Origin: Antilocapra americana | Taxonomy: Eukaryota; Chordata; Mammalia; Artiodactyla; Antilocapridae | NCBI GenBank assembly: GCA_007570785.1 | Contig: ML664161.1 | Coordinates: 8,998,352-9,062,351 of the forward strand | Reading direction: 5' to 3' | DNA: 64,000 nucleotides | Shown: positions 37,053 through 47,697 of the stretch, piece after piece | Position numbering within the stretch: position 1 is the first letter of the stretch | Layout of the letters: each line of letters starts with the position of its first letter | The notes under the pieces: model-generated | Database searches by the model: none | Told to the model about the DNA's origin: nothing | The model's input: the letters and a program-made list of their open reading frames with translations, nothing else | Made by a program: the position numbers and the translations under genes

Positions 37053-37260
37053 TGTTGCTGGTTAGTCGCTAAGCTGTGTTCAACTCTGTGACCCCATGGA
37101 CTATAGCCCACTAGCTCCTCTATCACTGGCATTTCTGAGGCAAGAATGCTGGAGTGGGTTGCTGTTTCCTTCTCCAAGGGATCTTCCCAACCCAGGGATG
37201 GAACACAAATCTCCTGCGTTGGCAGGCCAGTTCTTTACCACTGAGCCACCAGGGAAGCAG
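37053..37260 (-). mobile_element. Bov-tA SINE in L1 copy C ORF2
   Basis: Reads from 'tggttagtcgctaagctgtg' to 'ccactgagccaccagggaag'. Similar short flanks (acagaggctgaaag / gcagactgagag) are the likely target duplication. Confidence 0.9.
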
Positions 37261-37364
37261 ACTGAGAGTAGAGGGTTGGAAAAATACTTTTCATACCAAT
37301 GAAAATGACAAGAAAACAGGGATAGCAATCAGACAAAATAGACATATCAGACAAAATAGACTTT

Positions 37365-37815
37365 TACCACATCTTTTTAAATTAAAGTATAGTGGATATA
37401 CAATATTATGTAAGTTACCAATTTACATTATAGTGATTCATAATTTTTTAAAGTTATATTCCATTTGTACTTACCATAAATTGTTGGTTATATTCCCCAT
37501 GTTGTGCAATATTTCCTTGTAGCTTACTTTATACCGACTACTTTCCAACTCTTAATGTCCTACATCCCTAAATTATCCCTCTCTTCTTGCTTCTTCTCAC
37601 TAGTAGCCACTAGTTTTTTCTCTATATCTGAGTATACATTTTTGTTAAATTCATGTTTGTTGTAATTTTTAGATTCCACATGTAAGTGATATTACACAGT
37701 ACTTGTCTTTCTCTGACTTTTTTCACTTAGCATAATGACCATCAAGTCTATCTATGTTGCTGCAAATGGCAAAATTTTGTTTTTTTTATCACTGACTAGT
37801 ATCCCATTATATATA
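37365..37815 (-). mobile_element. L1 3' end, antisense (copy D, 3' part)
   Basis: The complement is the L1 3'UTR and ORF2 end. The plus strand shows 'aagtatagtggatatacaat', 'tcacttagcataatgaccat' and 'actagtatcccattatatat'. It is the left end of the block inserted in copy C and is probably the 3' end of the antisense L1 whose 5' part is at 41440-43208. Confidence 0.8.
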
Positions 37816-37866
37816 TGTGTGTGTGTATGTGTGTGTATACATGTGTGTGTGCACATATACACATGC
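37816..37866. repeat. (TG)n-rich microsatellite
   Basis: Interrupted TG repeats: tgtgtgtgtatgtgtgtgta followed by catgtgtgtgtgcacatata. It sits between an L1 end and a SINE. Confidence 0.9.
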
Positions 37867-37870
37867 ATGT

Positions 37871-38080
37871 GTGCTCAGTAGCGTCCAACTCTTTGTGACC
37901 CCATGGACTGTAGCTTACCAGGCTCCTCTGTCCATGGAATTTTCCAGGCAAGAATACTGGAATGGGTTGCCATGGCCTCCTCCAGGGGATCTTCTCAACC
38001 CAAGGATCAAAAACCCATGTCTCTTGCATCTCTTGCATTGGCAGACACATTCTTTACCACTGTGCCACCTGGGAAGCCCA
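37871..38080 (-). mobile_element. Bov-tA SINE
   Basis: Starts 'gtgctcagtagcgtccaact', ends 'gtgccacctgggaagccc'. It contains a small internal duplication in the head (tctcttgca repeated at about 38021-38037). Confidence 0.9.
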
Positions 38081-38548
38081 TAAGAAAAACACTAATTTGA
38101 AAAGATACATGCACCCCAATGTTTATAGCAGCATTATTTACAACTGCCAGGATATGAAAGCAAATTAAGTGTCCATCAACAGGTAGATAAAGAAGAGGTG
38201 GTATGAGCGTGTGTATGTGTGTGACAATATATGCTTTATACATTTAAGTGCTCCTATGTTGAGTACATATATATTGTGCTATACCTTTCTGGCCTACAGA
38301 ATCTCTGCTGAAAGTTCAGCAGCTAGCCTTATGGGAGTTCTCTTGTAAGTTACTTGTTGCTTTTCCCTTATCACTTTTAAGAAAGAATAGATATTTAAAA
38401 CTGAACCACTTTGCTGTATACCTTAAACTAACACAACCATTGTTAATCAACTATGCTCCAATATGAAAAAAAATTTTTAAATACTCTTTTTGTAGGGAAC
38501 TCTCCCTAAAATGTAAATGGGTACAGCCACTATGGAAAACAATATGAA

Positions 38549-38757
38549 TGTGAAAATGAAGTTGCTCAGTCGTGTCTGACTCTGTGAATCCATGGACTGT
38601 AGCCTATCAGGCTTCTCCATCCATGGGATTTTCCAGGCAAGAATACTGGAGTGGGTTGCCATTTCCTTCTCCAGGGAATCTTCCCGACCCAGGGGTCAAA
38701 CCCAGATCTCCCACACTGCAGGCAGATGCTTTACCCTCTGACCCACCAGGGAAGCCC
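38549..38757 (-). mobile_element. Bov-tA SINE with clear target duplication
   Basis: Flanked by the duplicated ggaaaacaatatg (left copy at about 38535-38547, right copy at about 38759-38771), inside L1 text. Complete copy, tail on the left and head on the right (ccaccagggaagccc). Confidence 0.93.
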
Positions 38758-39429
38758 TGGAAAACAATATGGAGGTTCATAGAGGTTCCTTAAAAAACTA
38801 AAAATAGAGCTACCCTATGACCCTACAATCCCACTCCTGAGCATACATCTGGAGAAAAACATGATTCAAAAGGATGCATGCACCCCAATGTTCACTGCAG
38901 CGCTGTTTACGATAGCCAAGACATGGAAGCAACCTAAATGTCCATTGACAAAGAAATGGATAAAAAAAAGATGTGGCACATATATACAATGGAATATTAC
39001 TCATCCATTAAAAAGAGAGAAATAATGTCATTTGTAGCAATATGAATGGACCTAGAAACTGTCATAGTGAATGAAGTAAGTCAGACAGAGAAGGAGAAAT
39101 ATCATATGGCATCTCTTATATGCAGAATCTAAAAAGAAATGATACAAGTGAACTTACTTACAAATCAGAAAGAGATTCACGGACTTAGAGAATGAATTTA
39201 TGGTTTCCAGGGGGGAAGTATGAGGGGAAGGGATAGTTAGGGAGTTTGGGATGGACATGTACACATTACTATTTAAAATGGGTAGCCAGCAGGGACTTAA
39301 TGTATAGCATATGGAACTCTGCTCAGTGTTATGTGGCAGCCTGGGTGGGAAGGGAGTACATGCATGTATATAACTGAGTTCCTTTGCTTTTCACCTGAAA
39401 CTATCACAACATCGTTTGTTGATCAGCTA

Positions 39430-41036
39430 TTGTTGCTGGTCAGTCGCTAAGTTGTGTCTGACTCTTTGTGGCCCCAGGGACTGTAGCAAGCCAGGCTCCT
39501 CTGTCCTCCACTATCTCTTAGAGTTTGCTCAAACTCATGTCCCTTGAGTCGGTGATGATATCTAACCACCCCCTCCTCTGCAACTCCCTTCTCCTTTAGC
39601 CTTCAATCTTTCCCAGCATCAGAATCTTTTCCAGTGAGTTGGCTCTTCACATTAGGTGGCCAAAGTATTGGAGTCAGCTTCAGCATCAGTCTTTCCAATG
39701 AATAGTCAGGGTTGATTTCTTTTACAAGTGACTGGTTTGATATATTGACTCTCAAGACTCTTTTCTAGCACCACAATTCAAAAACATCACTTCTTTGCTG
39801 CTCAGCCTTCTTTATGGTCCGACTTTCATATCTGTACATGACTACTGGGAAAACCATAGCTTTGACTATATTGATCTTTGTTTGCTTTGATGTCTCTGCT
39901 TTGTAATCCACTGCCTAGGTTTGTCATAACTTTAGGGAGCAAGTATTTTAATTTCATGGCTGCAGTCACTGTGATTTGGAGCCAAAGAAAATAAAAGCAT
40001 CTGTGACTGTTTTCACTTCTGTTGCCATGAAGTAACAGGACTGGATGCCAATATCTTAGTTTTTTGAATTTTGTGTTTCAAGCCAGCTTTTCCACACTTT
40101 TTCACCCTCATCAATAGGCTCTTTAGTTCCTCTTCACTTTCTGCCATTAGAATGGTATCATCTGCATATCTGAGGTTGTTGATATTTCTTCCAGAAATCT
40201 TGATTCCAGCTTGTGATACATCCAGCCTGGTATTTTGCATGAGGTACTCTGCATACAAGTTAAATAACCATGGTGACAATATACAGCCTTTCCCAATTTT
40301 GAACCAGTCCACTGTTCCATTTTCAGTTCTAACTGTGGCTTCTTGTCCTGCATACAGGTTTCTCAAGAGGCAGGTAAGGTGGTCTCATTTTCCCATCTCT
40401 TGAATTTTCCACAATTTGTTGTGATCCACACAGTCAAAGGCTTTAGTGTAGTCAAGGAAGCAGAAGTGGATTTTTTTCTATACCTTTCTTGCTTTCTCCA
40501 TGATCCCATGAATATTGGCAATTTGATCTCTGGCTCCTCTGCCTCTTTGAAACCCAGCTTGTACATCTGGAAGTTCTTAGTTCCCATACTGCTGAAGCCT
40601 AGCTTGAAGGATTTTGAGCATAAACTTGCTATCATGTGAAGTGAAGTGAAAGTCGCTCAGTCGTGTTTGAGTCTCTGCAACCCCATGGACTATACAGTCC
40701 ATGGAATTCGCCAGGCCAGAATACTGGAGTAGGTAGCCATTCCCTTCTCCAGTGCTAGCATGTAAAATAAGCACAATTATATGGTAGTTTGAACAGTCTT
40801 TGGCATTTCCCTTCTTTGGAACTGGAATGAAAACTGACGTATTCCAGTTCTGTGGTCACTGTGAGTTTCCAAATTCACTGACATGCTGAGTCCAGCACTT
40901 TAACAGTACCATCTTTCAGGATTTTAAATAGCCTGGAATTCCATCACTTCTACTAGTTTTGTTGGTAATAATGCTTCCTGAGGCCCTTTGGACTTCACAC
41001 TCCAAGATGTCCGGCTCTAGGTGAGTGACCACACCA
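39430..41036 (-). mobile_element. 5'-truncated BovB LINE in an L1 3' end
   Basis: The minus strand contains the BovB RT with 'NLRYADDTILMAESEEELKS', its Y-A-D-D kept, and the C-terminal part. Flanks 'gatcagctat' and 'aatcagctat' are the likely target duplication in the L1 3'UTR. The 5' truncation is in the early RT. A Bov-A lies inside at 40637-40757. Frames are broken. Confidence 0.9.
40637..40757 (-). mobile_element. Bov-A SINE in BovB
   Basis: Text from gaagtgaagtgaaagtcgct to ccattcccttctccagtgct interrupts the BovB RT reading near 40636. Confidence 0.88.
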
Positions 41037-41132
41037 TTGTAATTAATCAGCTATACTTCAATACAAAATAAGAAGTTTTTTTTTTTAAATTCTTTGTGAT
41101 TAAAATGGAAAAATTAAAGATGGTGTTTTTTA

Positions 41133-41438
41133 AAAGATTTCTATATTTCTTTTGGCTGCATTGGCTCTTTGTTGCTGTGAGCAGACATTCTCAAGTTTTG
41201 GCAAGCAGGGTCTACTCTTTGTTGCCGTGCACAGGCTTCTCATTGTGGTGGATTCTCTTGTTGCAGAGCAGAGGTTGTAGGCTTACTGGCTTCAACATTT
41301 GCCACACATGAGCTCAGTAGTTATGGCGCATGGGCTTAGGTGCTCTATGGCATGTGGGATCTTCCTGGACCAGGGATCAAACCTATGTCCCCTGCATTGG
41401 CAGGTGGATTCTTAACTATAAGACCACTAGGGAAGCCC
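41133..41438 (-). mobile_element. CHR-type SINE, long form
   Basis: The plus strand reads 'ttcttttggctgcattggct', then a middle with 'cattgtggtggattctcttg', then 'gatcttcctggaccagggat', ending 'ctagggaagccc'. This is the long CHR family in antisense. Confidence 0.9.
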
Positions 41439-41439
41439 C

Positions 41440-43208
41440 CAGAGTAGCATGTTTTGAAGTGGTCCTCTTTGGGTTAATCCTCTATGGGAGCTTCCGCACT
41501 TCATGCACTTGAGTGACAGCTTCCTTCCTCATGTTAGGGACATTTTCAGCTATATGTTTTCCAATATGTTCTCAGCCCCTTTCTCATCTCTTATTGAACC
41601 TCTATATTGCAAATCTTTCTGCTCTTGATGCTGTACCAGAGGTCTATTAAAGTGAAGTCCCTCAGTCATGTCCAACTCTTTGCAACCCTACAGATTGTGG
41701 CCTACCAGGTTCCACCGTCCATGGGATTTTCCAGGCAAGAATACTGAAGTGGGTTGCCATTTCCTTCTCTAGGAGATCTTCCAGACCCAGGGATTGAACC
41801 CAGTCTCCCACATTGTAAGCAGATGCTTTACCATCTGAGCCACTAGGGAAGTCTCTTAACGGTCCTCATTTTCCATTTTTCTCTTCCTGTTCAACATCAG
41901 TGAACACCAATACTGTTTTCCAGTTCACTGATCCATTCTTCTGAATTGTTTTGTCTATGTGTTGATGCCTTCTGGTACATTTTTCGTTTAAGTTATTGTA
42001 TTCTTCATTTATTGTTCTTTGTATTTTCTAACTCTTTATTAAAGACTGCTCACTCTGTACATCTCATTCAGTATATCCATTCTTCTTCCAAGTTCTTTGA
42101 TCATCTTTACACAATCACTACCCTGAACTCTTTTAGGTGGATTGCCTAACTCCACTTTACTTTTTCTGGATATTTATCTTATTCCTTTTTCTGGAGCATG
42201 TTTCTCTTCCCCTAGTTTTACCTCAGTTTCTGTTTGTTTTTTAATGAGTCTGGTAGTTTACTTACATTTCCCAAACTTAAGAGAATTGGCTCTCCAAAAG
42301 AAACATGTGTGTCCAAGCAGTGCATTCTATATGCTCTAGCAGTTTCCCCTATGAGGGCCGCAGGGATCCTTCTATTGTGGCTAATTAAATGGGCAGTCTG
42401 GTAGACATGGTTGATGCCCAGTCTAGCTGATTGCCAGGCTTTGCCCTATGCAATGGCTGCAGCTGCTGGTTGGCAGGGCCAGGTCATAAGGTGGCTGACT
42501 GCAGAGACTGAGGGGGCCCTGGGACTAATACTAGCTCACTGGGCAGTCAGGGACCAGAAGACTTCAGGGCTGCTGCCTGCCCACTGGTGGGTAATGCAAG
42601 TTTCTGGGGTTAGTGCTGGGTTACCAACAGGCTGAAGTGGTCCTGGAGTCTGGCTGCAGGGCTTAGGGGTCCCAGCACTGGTGTCAGATTGCTTGTAGGC
42701 TGGGGTTAGTTCCTGAAAGAGCAGATTATGTCATCAGAGGTGTCCCAAAGCTTGTGTTGGCCTGCTGGTTGGCAGAGTTAGGGCTCAGCTGGTCCTGGGG
42801 CAAGGTCTAGCCTGCTGGTGGGCAAGCTTTGTAAGGAGGTGAATTAAGCCCCACTGGCCTTCACAGCCAATGCTCTAGGGTCTCGTCTTCCTGGTGCAGG
42901 ATCCCTTGCCTGAGGAACCCAAAGTTGGGCTCAGATATCTCCTGTGGGAGAACCACTACAATTTAATTATTTCTTCTCCAGTTTGTGTTTCACATACCCC
43001 AGGAGTACAGGACTTGACTATATCGCAAGTCCACTCCTCCTACCCATTTCATTGTGGCTCCTTCTTTATGTCTTTAAGCCATAGAAGATCTTTGCTTTAA
43101 GGTTCCAGTCTTGTTCATCTTTGGCTATTCTGCAGATAGAATATTGTTTTATTGGTGTGCTTATGAGAGGAGGTGAGCTCAGGGTCTTTATTCTGCCATC
43201 TTGGCCAA
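41440..43208 (-). mobile_element. Antisense L1 5'UTR and ORF1 (copy D, 5' part)
   Basis: Read on the minus strand, the element begins near 43208 with 'ggccaagatggcagaataaa', a standard L1 5' end. The 5'UTR (to about 42250) is full of 'ctggttggcag / ctggtgggcag' motifs, as in cetartiodactyl L1 5'UTRs. ORF1 remnants follow to 41440, including coiled-coil text. A Bov-tA is at 41652. ORF2 is largely absent between here and the antisense 3' end at 37365. Confidence 0.78.
41652..41858 (-). mobile_element. Bov-tA SINE in antisense L1 ORF1
   Basis: Reads from 'gtgaagtccctcagtcatgt' to 'tgagccactagggaagtctc'. Flanks tctattaa / tctcttaa may be the target duplication. Confidence 0.9.
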
Positions 43209-43395
43209 AGTTTACAACGATATATATATATTTTTAACATTTTAGGTTAAAGTAGACTAAACTGAAAATTAGACAGGAGCAAATACATGTTGTCAGAGGC
43301 CTGTGATCAGGTCTGCTTTCTTAATTCCATCTTATCTAATCAAATAGAGACTTGAGAAAACTAAACAAATTCACTGAAAAACAGAACATGATCCT
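43209..43395. other. Unassigned 187 bp inside the L1 copy C insert
   Basis: It lies between the 5' end of the antisense L1 and the right-hand duplication cagacaaaaaggacttt (43396-43412). It is AT-rich with no recognised family. It could be extra 5' sequence carried in with the L1 or an older insertion. Confidence 0.5.
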
Positions 43396-43540
43396 CAGAC
43401 AAAAAGGACTTTAAAACATAGGTCATAAAGATAAAGAAGGGCATTATATAGTGATAAAGGGATTAATATAGGAAGAGAACATTATAGTTATCAACATATG
43501 TACCCAGTTTAGGAGCACCTAAATATAAAACAAATACTTG

Positions 43541-43868
43541 GACTGCAAGGAGATCAAACCAGTCAGTCCAAAAGGAAATCAATCCTGAATTCATTGGAAG
43601 AACTGATGCTGAAGCTGAAGGTCCAATGCTTTGGCCACCGGATGTGAAGAGCTGACTCACTGGAAAAGACCCTGATGCTGGGAAAGATTGAGGGCAGGAG
43701 GAGAAGGGGACAACAGACAATGAGATAGTTTGATGGCATCACTGACACAATAGGCCTGAATTTAAGCAAGCTCTGGGAGATGGTGAAGGACAGGAAAGCC
43801 TGGCATGCTGGAATCCATGGAGTTGCTAAGGGTTAAACACACTGAGTAACTGAACAAAAACAACAGCA
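43541..43868 (+). mobile_element. BovB 3' fragment
   Basis: Only the last 330 bases of BovB are present (gactgcaaggagatcaaacc through gagtaactgaacaaaaacaa). Extreme 5' truncation, inside the L1 copy C endonuclease region. Confidence 0.92.
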
Positions 43869-44009
43869 GCAAGCAAAGGGAGAAGTTGACAGAAATATAA
43901 GAGGAGATTTAATATCCCACTGACATTAAAGGACACATTCAACATAAAGTCAGTAAGGCAACAGAGGTCCTAAATGACACAATAGATCAGTTGAATTTAA
44001 TTTCTGTCT

Positions 44010-44115
44010 ACAGAACACTACATATAAAACCAGAACACTACATATGAAACCAGAATATACATTTTTTCCTAGTGCATGTGGAACATTCTCTCCTAGTGAA
44101 AGTGGAACATTCTCA
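44010..44115 (+). repeat. Two short tandem duplications in L1 ORF2
   Basis: First, a 20-base unit beginning cagaacactacatat is repeated in tandem at about 44012-44050. Second, a unit beginning tcctagtg and ending gtggaacattctc occurs twice at about 44068-44115. Other L1 copies have single units here. Confidence 0.85.
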
Positions 44116-44697
44116 AGGGCAGACCACATAACAGATCATAAGCAATTTTCAAGAAATATAAGAGAATAGAAATTAATTCAAGTATCTTGACCACAACAAT
44201 ATGAAATGACAAATCAACAATAGAAGGAAAATGACAAAGAATGAACAACTGGAGACTAAAATATGCTACAAAAAACCCACAAATGGGTCAGTGATGAAAT
44301 AAAAAAGGAAATCAGAAGACACTAAGATAAATGACAATAAAAATACAACCATACAAAATGTATGGAACACCACAAAAATAGTTCAGGAGGGAAGTCTATG
44401 GCAATAAAGGGCTTCCTAAAGAAAGAAGAAAATCTTAGAACAACCTAACCTATCACATAGAGGAAAACAAAAACTAATGTCAGTAGAAAAAAGAGAATAG
44501 AGATCAAAGAAGTAATAAAATAAAAAACAAAGATCAATAAAATTGGTTTTATTGATCAATAAAGCTGGTTTCATTTTTTTAAAATTTAAAAAACAAGAGA
44601 AGTGATAAACTTCTCCTCAGGCTAAGAAAAACTCAAACAAAAGAAATTACAGGAGAAATAAATGATACAACAGGGATATCAAAAATAAAAGATGACT

Positions 44698-44998
44698 AGC
44701 CTTCCCTGGTGGTACAGTGATTAAGAATTTGCCTGTCAATGCAGGGGACATGGATTTGATCCCTGCTCTGGGAAGATTCCACATGCCTTGGGGCAACCAA
44801 CCCTGAGTGCCACAACTACTAAGCCCCCACTGTAGAGCCTGCGAGCTGCAACTACTAAAGCCTACATGTCCTAAATCCTGTGCTCTACAACAGAAGCTGC
44901 TGCAATAAAAAGCCCCACACTACCAACTAGAGCAGACCTGGCTCACTGCTGCTAGAGAAAGCTGGTGTGCAGCAGCATAGCCAAAAAAAAATTTTTTT
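44698..44998 (+). mobile_element. CHR-type SINE, long form
   Basis: Starts gccttccctggtggtacagt, with 'gatttgatccctgctctggg' as the B-box region, then 'gccacaactactaagccccc' and a tail 'agccaaaaaaaaattttttt'. It lies in L1 copy C. Confidence 0.92.
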
Positions 44999-45024
44999 AC
45001 ATAAGAGATTACTATGAACACTTA

Positions 45025-45088
45025 CATGATGACAAGTTGAACAACCTAGAAGAAATCATGATGACAAGTTGAACAACCTAGAAGAAAT
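45025..45088 (+). repeat. Perfect 32-bp tandem duplication
   Basis: The unit at 45025-45056 (catgatgacaagttgaacaa and following) is repeated exactly at 45057-45088 within L1 ORF2 text. It looks recent, since no differences have accumulated. Confidence 0.93.
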
Positions 45089-45509
45089 AACAAGTTTCTA
45101 GAAACATACAGCCCACCAAAACTGAATCAAGAAATAGATAACTTTAACAGACTCATCACTAAAAGTGAAATAGAATCTGTAATTTAAAACACTTCCTGCA
45201 AACAAAAATCCAAGACTAGATGGCTTCACAGGTGAATCCTAAAACGAATACAAAGAAGAACTTACACTGACCCTTCTCAAACTCTTCCAAAAGAGTGAGG
45301 AGGAGTGAACACTCCCAAAGTCATTCTATGATGCCACCATCACCCTGATACCAAAATCAAAGATACTACCAATAAAGAAAATCACAGGCCAATATATTTG
45401 ATGAACATAGATACAAAAGTTCAACAAAATATTAGCAAATCAAATCAACACCACATAAAGAAGCTAATACATCACAATCAAGTTGGATTTATCCTGGGGT
45501 CATAAGGAT

Positions 45510-45764
45510 ATGGTACCCCACTCCAGTACTCTTTTGCCTGGAAAATCCCATGGATGGAGGAGCCTGGCAGGCTTCAGTCCTTGGGGTTGCTAAGAGTCGG
45601 ACACGACTGAGTGATTTCACTTTGACTTTTCACTTTCGTGCATTGGAGAAGGAAATGGCAACCCACTCCAGTGTTCTTGCCTGGAGAATCCCAGGGATGG
45701 GCTGCCATCTATGGGGTCGCGCAGAGTTGGACATGACTGAAGCGACTTAGCAGCAGCAGCATAA
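45510..45764 (+). mobile_element. Bov-A2 SINE (dimer)
   Basis: Two BovB-tail-derived units: the first ends 'gtcggacacgactgagtgat', the second starts 'ggagaaggaaatggcaaccc' and ends 'gaagcgacttagcagcagca'. Flanks cataaggata at about 45501 and again at about 45762 are the target duplication. Low divergence suggests a fairly young insertion. Confidence 0.92.
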
Positions 45765-46439
45765 GGATAGGTCAAAATATGCAGGGAAAATCAACGTGCT
45801 ATACCATATCGACAAAAGACAAGACAAAAGCTACGCAACCATTTTAATAGATGCAGAAAAAAAAAATTCAACATCCATTCATGATAAAAACTTACCAAAA
45901 TGGGTGCAGAGGGAACACCTTGCAACATAAAACCTATTTATGACAAACCCATAGTCAATCTATTACTCAATGGGTGAAAGGCTGAAAGCCATCCCACCAA
46001 AATCTGGAACAAAAGAAGGGTGCACACTCCAACCATTTCTAATCAAGTCTTAGCGGACAAGAAAAAGAAATAAAAGGCACCCAAATTGGAAGGAAAGATG
46101 TAAAACTGTCACTATACACAGATGCCATGCTACTCTATATAGAAAATCCTAAAGACTCTACAGAAAAACTACTAGAACTGATAAACAAATTCAACAAGGT
46201 AGCAGGATATAAGGTTAACATATAGAAGTCATTGCATTTCTTTACTCTAACAATGAAATATCAGAAAGGAAATGTGATAAAAAAATCCCTTTTAAAATTG
46301 CATCAAAAAAAAAAATTCTGAGGAATAAATCTGACCAAGGTAGTGAAAGACTTATATACTGAGAGCTTAAAACATTGATGAAAGAAGTTGAAGATGATTC
46401 AAAGAAATGAAATAATGCTCTTGATTAAAAAAATTAACA

Positions 46440-47697
46440 CTGTTAAAATGGCTTAATTTCTAAAATATACAAAGAGTTCATACAACTCAATAACAAAAAG
46501 ATAACCCAATCAAAATACTGGGCAGAAGACCTAAACAGTCATTTTTCCAGAGAAGATGTGGCTGGCCAACAGGCAATGAAAAAATGTTCAACATTGTCAG
46601 TTAGAGAAATGTATGTCAAAACTACAATGAATAACTATCTAAATGCAAGCCTGGATACTATAAAACTCTCAGAGGAAAACATAGGCGGAATACTCTTTGA
46701 TGTAAATTGCAGCAAGTTATTTTTGATCCACCTCCTAGGGTAATGAAAATAAAAACAAGAATAATTGAGACTTAATTAAAATGAAAAGCTTTTCCAAAGC
46801 AAAGAAAATCATAAACAAAACTAAAAGACAGCCTGTAGAATGGGAGAAAATATATTTTCAAGTGAAACAACTGACAAGGGATTAATATTCAAAATACATG
46901 AACAGCTCATGCAAGCTCAATTAAAAAAAAAAAAGGCCAGTGGGTAGAAGAACTAAATAGACATTTCTCCAAAGAATACAGATGGCCAAAAAGCACATGA
47001 AAAGATGCTCAACGTCACTAATTACTATAGAAATGCAAATCAAAACAACAATGAGGTTATTACCTCACATCAGTCAGAATGGCCATCATAAAAAAATCTA
47101 CAAACAATAAATGTTGGAAAGGATGTGAAGAAAATGGAACCCTCCTAAGCTGTTGGTGGAATTTTGGTGCAGCCACTACGGAGAATGGTATAGAGCTTCC
47201 TTAAAAACCTAGAAGTAGAGCTACCATATAATCCATAACCACACTCCTGGTAAAACATAATTCAAAATGATACATGCATCCCAAAGCTTATTGCAGCTCT
47301 ATTTACAATAGCCAGGACATGGAAACAACCTAAATGTCCATCAACAAAGGAATGTATAAGGAAGATGTGTTACAAATACACAATGGAATATTACTCAGCC
47401 ATTAAAAGAACAAAATAATGCCATTTACAGCAATATGGTTGGACCTAGAGATTGTCATACTGAGTGAAGTCACTCAGAGAAAGACAAGTATCATATAATA
47501 TCACATATACATGGAATCTACAAAAGGGGGGTTAAATTAACTTATTTATAAAATAGAAGTAGAATCATGGATTTAGCAAACATATTTAGTTACCAGGGGA
47601 TAGGGAAGGGGAGGGATAAATTAGGAGACTGGGATTGCCATATACACACTACTATATACAAAATAGATAACTAATAAGAACCTGCTGCCAGATGGGT
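46440..47697 (+). mobile_element. L1 ORF2 3' mosaic
   Basis: L1 ORF2-end text appears twice out of order: 46440-46640 reads near the C-terminal region, then at 46640 the text jumps back to an earlier block (cctggatactataaaactct) and runs through to the 3'UTR (tatataaaatagataactaa-like). Two L1 pieces or an internal deletion plus insertion explain this. The last bases gaacctgctg meet BovB at 47698. Confidence 0.7.

Larger units (their letters stand above)
38090..41088 (+). mobile_element. L1 3' fragments, plus strand, with inserts
   Basis: L1 ORF2-end text occurs at 38090-38210 and again at 38480-39428 (catacatctggagaaaaaca, atggaatattactcatccat), separated by 'gctgaaagttcagcagctag' text and an L1-like 3' end near 38400-38475. 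The second piece is split by a Bov-tA at 38549 and a BovB at 39430, and its last bases (cagctatacttcaatacaaa) lie after the BovB. These are at least two old partial L1 copies. Confidence 0.75.
34226..47697 (+). mobile_element. L1 copy C, host of second nest
   Basis: It starts at an L1 5' end (gagaggactcaagatggcag) closely related to copy A, with a 1.3-kb GC-richer 5'UTR, ORF1 from about 35515, and ORF2 from about 36900. ORF2 is interrupted at 37364 by a 6-kb block that ends at 43395, then continues with further inserts to 47697. Its 3' end is lost at the junction with the next BovB. Confidence 0.85.
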
